Assembly (NCBI GenBank): GCA_002633005.1
Contig: NMRA01000063.1
Coordinates: forward strand, 1 to 62,000
Reading direction: 5' to 3'
DNA length: 62,000 bases
Source of the DNA: Phoronis australis
Taxonomy: Eukaryota > Phoronida > Phoronidae
The position numbers and the translations under genes are program-made. The notes under the pieces were generated by a model. It made no database searches. It saw only the letters and a list, made by a program, of their open reading frames with translations, and was not told the origin of the DNA. Shown here one piece after another: positions 51,501 to 60,500 of the stretch. Each line of letters opens with the position of its first letter. Position 1 is the first letter of the stretch.

Positions 51501-54500
51501 GACTAAAAAAATTACTGGACTAATGCAGATTTCATTAGATGTCCATTTTTATTACCGTATTCGCCCTAATAACCGCCAAGACCATTGAAACCCGGTCTCC
51601 GAAACGGGTGAAATCGATAGCTAAGATTCATCATATTTACGCTCTGTGACGTATTTATAACCTATGACAGACTTTCTACAAAATTGTGGTGCGTTGCTAT
51701 AAAACTTTGCTGTAAAATCACAATCAATTTACAGAAAATTGTGCATAAATCTCAGGGTGAAAACTTGCCAACTGACTGCCTTGCAATCGTCGATATGGCA
51801 GTTCAACCCAAGCAAATTATTTGAAATCCTCCTTTTAAGTTCCCGTGGAGTCAGCATTAACGGCAAGTTAAGTCCAATCTGAGCTAGATCGTGCCATCTA
51901 TGATCGTAGGCCTACTCGGTAACACGAGAAAAAAAATCTCTGGACATGTTGTCATGTGACTTTTGTTTTGAAGTTCATCTGCATGTGTAAGCAAGCGCGT
52001 GCGTGTCACCAGACTTCATTTGCCACAGTAAACGCAATCTAATGAGCTAGGTGTGCATTGCATCTAAAGAAATTAGCACAAGTAGAAAGCAGAATGCGTT
52101 TCATTCAGCACTTGCCGGTCTCATCTGCTAAAAAACGTTCGACAGTTGTCTCGTTAAGACCCATATTAGTCACCGTGTGGCTGGATGCATACGTGAATGT
52201 TTGACAGTAATTTATCGGTGTAAGGGTGTGTAAGCATTCAATGTCAGTAAATAACGCATAACTCTTTTATGGTATTAGAAACTATCAGAAATTAGTGCCA
52301 AAATTTATTTCTTGCTGATGTTGTACAACCCGTTTCATGAATGGATAGTTCCCGAGTAATGTCTTTGATGACAGCCAGTACATGTATGTAGCGCGCGCTT
52401 CCTGGCCACGTACTTTTGACGCCGGTCGATTTTTTCATTACTAGTCTTCGATTCGCAGTTTTCATGTGTACAAAGAAATTTGTATTCCTGTTGAGGGCGT
52501 GAAATAACTACAACACATTTTTCGCACGTACACGTTCATGGACTGGGCGCTTATTTCAGCAAAGTCTGAAAACAAGTGAGGGAGGGCGCTAATAGGGGCA
52601 TGGGTGGTTATTAGGGCAAATACGGTACACAAATTTCACGAAATAAACACAATTTCTTAAGCACATTAGCCTTGTGTGCTTGTATAAGAAAGTAAGCACA
52701 ACTGGAATACAACTTCTTTAAAATGATATTGGCTGTCAGAATTTGAAGAAGGGGTGCAGCTTTAAGATGTTCCATGGTAAAAGACATAAGAATTAAGTGA
52801 GCAATTGCGATGTCAAATAGCATTTATAAAGTAGACATTAACAAGGTTTAATGGTCAGGTAAGAGCCTAAGTGGTGAGAGAGTGTCATCAAATTCCGCTT
52901 GCAATCACCTGTGGAAAACTAATGGAGCACAGAAGTGCAGAGGAGGGACTGGGTCAGGCATTGCCAGACGGCCTTATATCAAACAAATGGCTGTTGATGA
53001 GACTGAAAATGCACGTGTGAAGGAGCATGCTAGCATATCCACATGCACACACCTACTCCCCAACACGCACCCCCCACACACACACACACCCATACACCCA
53101 CACCCCCACACACGCACAAATTCGATATGAATTCTTCAATTTGCAGGGCTTGGAATAACCAATGACAAAAAACGCGGAAACTTTTACGGCCCAAAACATG
53201 CACGCTACCCGGCCTTGAAATAGCCGATGTGAACCTTTCGCCGACAAAATTCGGTAGGACTGAAAAAAAAAAAACGCTACCACCATCAGTAGCGTGCGTC
53301 TGCGTCTTTTTATCTCGTCCATCCACTCCTCCACTCCCATTCCCACACATTTTTGGCTGCAGAGCCGCATTATTTGTCACCGCGGTTTACAATCACACGA
53401 GACGCCATTGAAAATCCCACCACGCTATCCCAGATGCCCCGGCAATGTTGACAATTTACGTTCCTCCTAAACATAAAGAGCAACTTCCGCTTTTCGAGGT
53501 GAACGTCTTCGGCAACGTCGCGGTAAGAAAGGAATTTGCCGCGGAAATTTTATATCATATCCGATTTTTTTACGCGGAAATATAATAAAATACGCGGAAA
53601 GAACATTTGAAAAAAGCGAAAATCCGCATTTCCGCGGAAAATTCCAAGCCCTGAATTTGGGACAAAACCAAATATCATTATTTTGCCATTACGATGGCTG
53701 ATTGTGTAAACAGCAAAAATTACTGGTAACAAATATTGCAGCGACAATATTGTAATAACTTGTAACAACTATTACAGCGGCAATATCGTAATAACTGGTA
53801 ACAACTATTACAGCGGCAGTATTGTAATTACTGGTAACAACTATTACAGCGGCAATATTGTAATAACTTGTAACAACTATTACAGCGGCAGTATTGTAAT
53901 TACTGGTAACAACTATTACAGCAGCAATATTGTAATTACTGGTAACAACTATTACGGTGGCAATATTCTAATTGCACATAATGGGTTAGCCAAGTTACTA
54001 CCTTTAATTGTCGGTCATGAGAGAAGGCTACTCTGACTATGAATTCTATCTCGCCGTCATGACGGGGAAACCTGGGTCATTTCGTCAAAACACTTTTGGC
54101 ATGCACGGTAGTCTAATGTTGAAGCACTGTCATTACCTTCTATGGTAGTGAGTCCTTCTTTCACCAGTTTCTGAGCAGCTGCAGGACTGTGAGCAAGTAT
54201 GAAAAGAATCACCCAAAAATAACAAAATTCTGCCAAACGATATCTATTTAAAGATTACAATGAACAACTAAACTACAAAGAAACTTTTCCAAAAGGAAAT
54301 CAACACATGATGATCTATACAGAGAAACATGTCTAGCAGATATACCACATGATTATCTTTTGAGAGAGAGACATGTCTAGCAGATATACCACAATTATCT
54401 GTATAGAGAGAGACATATCTACCAGATATACCACATGATTATCTATATAGAAAGAGACATGTCTAGCAGTTGGTTATCCAAATAGAGAGACACGTCAAGC

Positions 54501-57500
54501 AGATTTACCACATGATAATCTATAGAGACATGCCTAGAAGAGATAGCCCACCATTATCTATATATTCTAAAACTATTCTAAATCACTCCTCTGGCAGACT
54601 CCTACAAAAAGTGATTCCAAAAATGTTCATCTTCCACTCCACTCGCGACCCTTTTCCACTGACCTCAAAAATGTAAACCTTGGCATGAATCTCCTTCCGC
54701 AGCATAAGTGTAGTGTGATAAGATAGATACTTACACACCTTATAACAATTGCAACAAGAGCAACGCAGAGTGTTGAAATGCGTCCACGAATGCATCGCAA
54801 ATGGTGTGCTTTTAGGCTTATTTATTTGTATCATAAAAATGGCCACAAGATGGCGCAAAAACATACAATCCATCAAAAAACTGGAACATGCCATATTTTA
54901 TAAAAATGTGTCAAGAAACTTCAGAAAAACAAAGGAAAACAGAATAAAATGAAATTGTCACTTAAGTGGGCCACAGTGTCCGTTGAATCCCCCTGAAAGT
55001 CGTTGAAATCTGTTGTTATCTTCATTACAAATGCACTCACTAAATTTAATAAAGATCCTGCAGTGGGTTTAGGAGATACAGCTATGGGCAAAAAACAAAA
55101 CACAGCTACCACTAGGAGGAGCCACAGCAGTCAGTCGCCATCATCAAACGTCATCCCTTTTACACTGAGAACATATATGCCATTTTTTAAAACCATCCCT
55201 AGAATGATTTGGTTGACAGAAGGGTGGATGCCAAAAACAAGATTCGAAAACGGCAAAAATGGCAACCAGGTGGCGCAAAATACCTCGATTCCATCCAAAA
55301 ACAGGAGGATAGCGTCACCTCACCAATACATGGCAGGGGTTAGAATGACCCATGACAAAAAAAGCGGAAATTTTTACGACTCCAAATATGCATGCACCCA
55401 TCCTTGAAAACGGAGGGGGGGGCTCGAATTTTTCTCGATGTGGACGTCCTTTTAGCTTGTCCGTCCACTTCCACCTCCACACATTTTTGGCTGCAGAGTC
55501 GTAGTATTTGTCACCGCGATTTAAAATGTCATGAGACGCCATTGAAGAAGACCACGCTATTCCAGGTGCCCCGGCAATGATGACAATTTACGTTCCTCTG
55601 AAACATAAAGAGCAGCTTCTGCTTTTCGAGGTGAAAGTCGTCGGCAATGCTGTGGTAAGAAAGAAATTTTCCACGGAAATTTTACATTAAGTCCAATTTT
55701 TTTACGCGAAAATATAATAAAATACGTGGACAAAACATTTGAAAAAAGCAGAAATCCGCGTTTCCGCGGAAAATTCCAAGTCCTGAGATGCCTATATTCA
55801 AAATTTTAATGAAAATCTATTGAGGACCTTTGAACATACAGAGTTAAACACTAAAAACTGAAATTGCCACTAGGGGGCGCACCAGCAGTCAGATCCGTCA
55901 AAAAGTTCTCGCTGTTCATTGCCTACATCATACAAATACACTTTCTAAATTTAGTAAAGATCCTGCGAACGGTTTAGAAGACACAGGCATAGGCGCAAAA
56001 AAACAAAACTGTGACTACGAGGCGCAACAGTACTTGAACTTGTCGGAAAATCATCATCAGTCGTCCACTTCACAGTATGAACGTACATGCCAATTTTCAT
56101 AACCATTCTACAAGCGGTTTGGTTTATAGAGGGGTGGACGCAAAAAAGACTCGAAAACAGTAAAAATGGCCACTAGGTGGCGCAAACTATGTCGCATCCA
56201 TCCGGAAACGGGAGAACAATGTCATCTGACTAATACGTGCCAACATGTCGAATTTTATGAAAATCCGTTGAACACTTTTGAAGATACAGAGGTAAATGTA
56301 AACTAGAAAGATTATTGTCACGGCGTGACAGCAACCCGTTTACCAATATGAAAATTAATTCTTTAAAATTGTAGGAGAAATTACATGTTAATATTTTGAT
56401 GACCTTTCCACTAATTGACCTCTTCCGGTGCATTATGAGCCCCGATGAGAGAATAATTGTAAACGCGATTAAAAGTGTGGTTAACGCTAATAATCACAGA
56501 TGTTTTACTTTAAGCACTTCAGAATACAAGATGAATGAAGTGGTCAAACTTTCAAAAGAAAAATGCACCTAATGACCCCATGGGTGCACCAAATGACTTG
56601 AAAATTTAGAATTCAAACTCAATCACACTTAGTAAACAGATACGTAATTCTGAAGTCTCTAGCTCAAAATTTTAGTTTGCACTCAATGACCTTTGACCAA
56701 TTTTTTCTGATTGGTAAGGCCTATTGCGAAGTAAAGTAGGGCATTCAATTGGCATGTTGACTTACACCAGTGTGCTGAAATTGAAATGAATTCGTTGAAA
56801 AACGTAAGAGATATAACATTTTGAACGTTACACGACCTTTGCACTAATTGACCTCATCCGGTGTATTTTAAGCATCTTTAGGAGAATTATTGCAAAGCCC
56901 ATGGAAAATGTGTTTAATGCTGAGAATCACAGCTGTCTAACGGTTGACACATCAGAATACTTGCTGATTGAAAAGGTCAAATTTTCAGAAGAAAAATGCA
57001 CCTAATGACCCCATGTTTGCACTAAATGACCTGAAACTTTAGATTTCGATTTGATTTACCTGTGGCAATCAGACCAGTCAATTTGAAGTGTCTAGCTCAA
57101 AATTTTAGCTTGCACCTAATGACCTTTGACCTATTTCACCTGATTGATTGACCCGATTACTTAGAAAAGTAATTTTTTAAATTGTCCTGTTGACTTATAC
57201 CTGTGCACCGAATTTGAAAAAGATAGCTTTAAAACTGAAGGAGTAGCATTTTGAAAATTACATGACCTTTGTACCAAACGACCTCTTCCGGTGCAATATG
57301 GAATATGATTATATAACCAATCAAAATTTATATACTGTCAAAAGTCATATGCTGAATTTAAAGACCGTACCAGCACCCAATTTGGAGTTATTCAGCCTCA
57401 AAGTTGTTCGGAAGAAGAATAAAAATAAAATTAAAGAAAACACAGGAACAACAGTACTCTGCGCTTACACGCGCAGAGTAAAAACTAAAATTGCCACTAG

Positions 57501-60500
57501 GGGGCACACCGGTAGTTGGATCCGTCCGAAAGTTGTCCTCATCTGTTGTCAACGTCACATAATTACACTTCCTAAATTTAGTAATGATCCTTCAAACGGT
57601 TTAGGAGAGACAGCCATAAGCGCAATAAAAACAAAACTGCCACTAGGAGACACCACAGAAAAGCAAATCGTAGGAAAATCAGCGTCAGCCATTCAATTCA
57701 TAGTAAAAACATACATGCCAATTTTCACAATCATCCTTTAAGTGGTTTGGTTGATAGAGGGGTGGAAGCAAAAAACAGACTCGAAAACAGTAAAAATGGC
57801 CACTAGGTGGCGCAAACTACGTTGAACCCATCCGAAAACGGCAGTACAGCGTCAACTCACTAGTTGGTGCCTATATACCAAATTTTATGAAAATCCGTTC
57901 AGGACTTTTGAAGATATACAGTAAACGTAAAAAACTAAAATTGCCACTAGGGGGCACACCGGTAGTCGGATACGTTCGAAAGCTCGCTCATGCCATACCA
58001 TCCACGGAAGGAACACATGCAAAATTTCATGAACATACCGTATTCGCCATAATAACCGCCCATGCCCCTATAAGCGCCCCCCCACGCGTTTTGAGACTGC
58101 TGAAATAAGCGCCCAGTCCATGAACGTGTACATGTGAACAATGACGTACCTTCAGTCCTAAAACTCAGATACAGTAACGTCTTCAATTTATCAAAAAAGT
58201 TTTACACGGGTCTTCTAGACCACCAGCGGCACTGCTACGTTTGTATTTAGCCGTGACTATACACTTCAAAGTAACACAGCCCTTCAAAAAGAACGCAACA
58301 GCGTTGCTACTTTCGCGACGACCGTGTCCCACTATGATCTGACCTTTCAGTAGACACATCGACTGTCTTACGAACAAAAATAACTCGGTGTTAAACGCAC
58401 GTGGCCAGAAAGCGCGCGATACATATATGAACCTAGCTGTCATCAAAGACATTAGTCGGGAACTATTCATTCATGAAACGGGTAGCATAGCATCGGTAAG
58501 AAATGAATATTGGCCCTTATTTCCGACAATTTCTAATACTATAAAACATGTTTGCGTTATTTTTAGATGGATTGTTTGATTAACCATAATTGGTGTTTTT
58601 AAGCCGAATATCCAATAAAATGACAACTGACAGTGAATGCTTACACACCCTTACACCGAAAAATAACTGTCAGATAGTTACGTACGCATCCAGCTACACG
58701 GCGACTAATATGGGCGGCATAATATGGGCCTTACCAAAACAAATGTCTAACGTTTTTAGCACGAGACCGGCAAGTGCTGAATGAAATACGCTCTGGTTCA
58801 GGCCTACTGCTTGTGCAAATTTCTTTAGACGCAATGCACATCTAGCTCGTTAGAATGCGTGGCTCTGGCCAAAAGACGGTCTCTGCTTTGGCAAATGAAC
58901 TCTGGTTACACGCACGCGCTCGCTTACTCTCAGACGAACTTCAAAACAAACGTCACGTGACAACAACATGTGTGTTCGTCCAGACATTTTTCTCGCCGTG
59001 TTGCCGATCATACATGTAGATGGCACGATGTTGCGCAGATTTGTACTTAAAACTGCCGTAAATCCAGACTCCACGGGAACTTAAAAAAAAGTCTTAGGGA
59101 AGCTACTTAGAAAACTTAATGAGGATTTCAGGTAATTTGCTTGAGTCGAATCTGTTTTTATTCAGGCACTGAAGTCGCCATATCGAAGACGGCGATTTTG
59201 AGGCAGTCAGTCCGCGAGTTTTCGCCCTGGGATTTCAGCACAATTTTCTGTAAAATGATCGTAATTTAGCAGCAAAGTTTGATAGCAATGCACCACAGTT
59301 ATGTTGGAAGTCTTTCATAGATTACAGATACGTCACAGACCGGGTTTCAACCGCCGCCCTGGGCGGTTATTACGGCGAATACGGTAGGTCAAGGCGTTTT
59401 GGAGATAGAGCAGCGGAAGCCGGACGGACGGACGAACGGAGATGACAGCATAATGCGTCCACATATAAATATGTGGGCGCATAAAAATAGAAATACTTTT
59501 GGATAAAAATACCCAGCCCAAATGGTGAAGCTGCAGTGACACCACCTTCTGGCAAAAAGATAACATTTGCTTTAGCCCACCAATTACCTGTTATAAAACT
59601 TGTCTGAACTTGGAACTGATTTCTGGGCTTGGGGAAAAAATAATTGCAGGCGGTCTGATACACGTTGTACCAGACGTGCGCAGGCCTCGCATTTGGGCCC
59701 ATTGCACTGATCACTTGGAAATATTTTTATGCTTTATTAATATATGGTTAAAATCGAGCTGAGGAGCTAGAAACCTGGCTCAAGGGTTTAGCAGTGTGAC
59801 CTGGTGGGACTCAAACCCACGACCTCGAGTAAAGAAAGCGGGCACTTATCAACCAGGCCACACTGCCCCCTTATAGTCTAGTATTTCTGGAGGTCCTGCT
59901 CAGCACATAAAATTATCTGCTAGGTCAAGCCAACTTGTTGACTCTCATAATGACGTGCCAGTAACTCCCAGTGTAAGGAAGATGTGAGCAGTTTTATGAC
60001 ATGTCTCAAGTGTTCCAAGTCGAAATTCATTGTCCGACAGAAAATTGGGAAATGGCAGCTTTAAATACCAATTTATACAGCTATATCCAGCATTCACTTA
60101 TTATTAACATAAAACCATGGCAACGAACAAAAGTAAAAGACAGCAACAATAATAAAGACGGCAATAATAGTAGAAAAAAAAACAGTTTCCACAGCGACCA
60201 TACCTGTACTGTAAAAATGCCATTAATACATACCCTATGCCAGTGACCTTCGTGAGCAGATTGATGGCTATGGATGTGTCATCGGCCCGGATCTGTAAAC
60301 AGATGAAGAGTAGTTCAGGCTTTTTGGAATAAAGCAAAATTCTTTTTCATTATTACAACTTTTTAAATGCTTTAGCCTTGTCCATCAAACACTGCTTTCA
60401 AATCACACAAAACATACAGTAATAGAGAAGGACAGTGGCATGAAATTTATTACTGCGACCACCGCCACCTAGTGATGCATTATTTAGCTTATATTGGAAG

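Larger units (their letters stand above)
54752..58037 (+). repeat. Dominant CTCF-motif repeat, copy with nested insertions
   Basis: The head is at about 54758 (AGAGCAACGCAGAGTGTTG). Motifs lie near 54842, 55259, 55867, 56168, 57493, 57639, 57799 and 57943. It is interrupted by a CAGGGC element (55334-55785) and a Helentron-like element (56303-57480), and near its end by a TA-flanked element (58038-59384). Host sequence matches other copies across each break. The tail is at 59387-59490. Confidence 0.85.

Noticed and set aside
53030-53380. 116- and 105-codon minus-strand frames
   Set aside because: They cross a CA-rich tract and a TIR element; composition explains the open frames.
57262-57741. 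159-codon plus-strand frame
   Set aside because: It runs from the antisense of a Helentron-like element into the dominant repeat and has no domain.
59791-59866. Functional tRNA gene
   Set aside because: The T arm does not abut the acceptor stem and the terminal stem has 13 pairs; kept only as tRNA-like.
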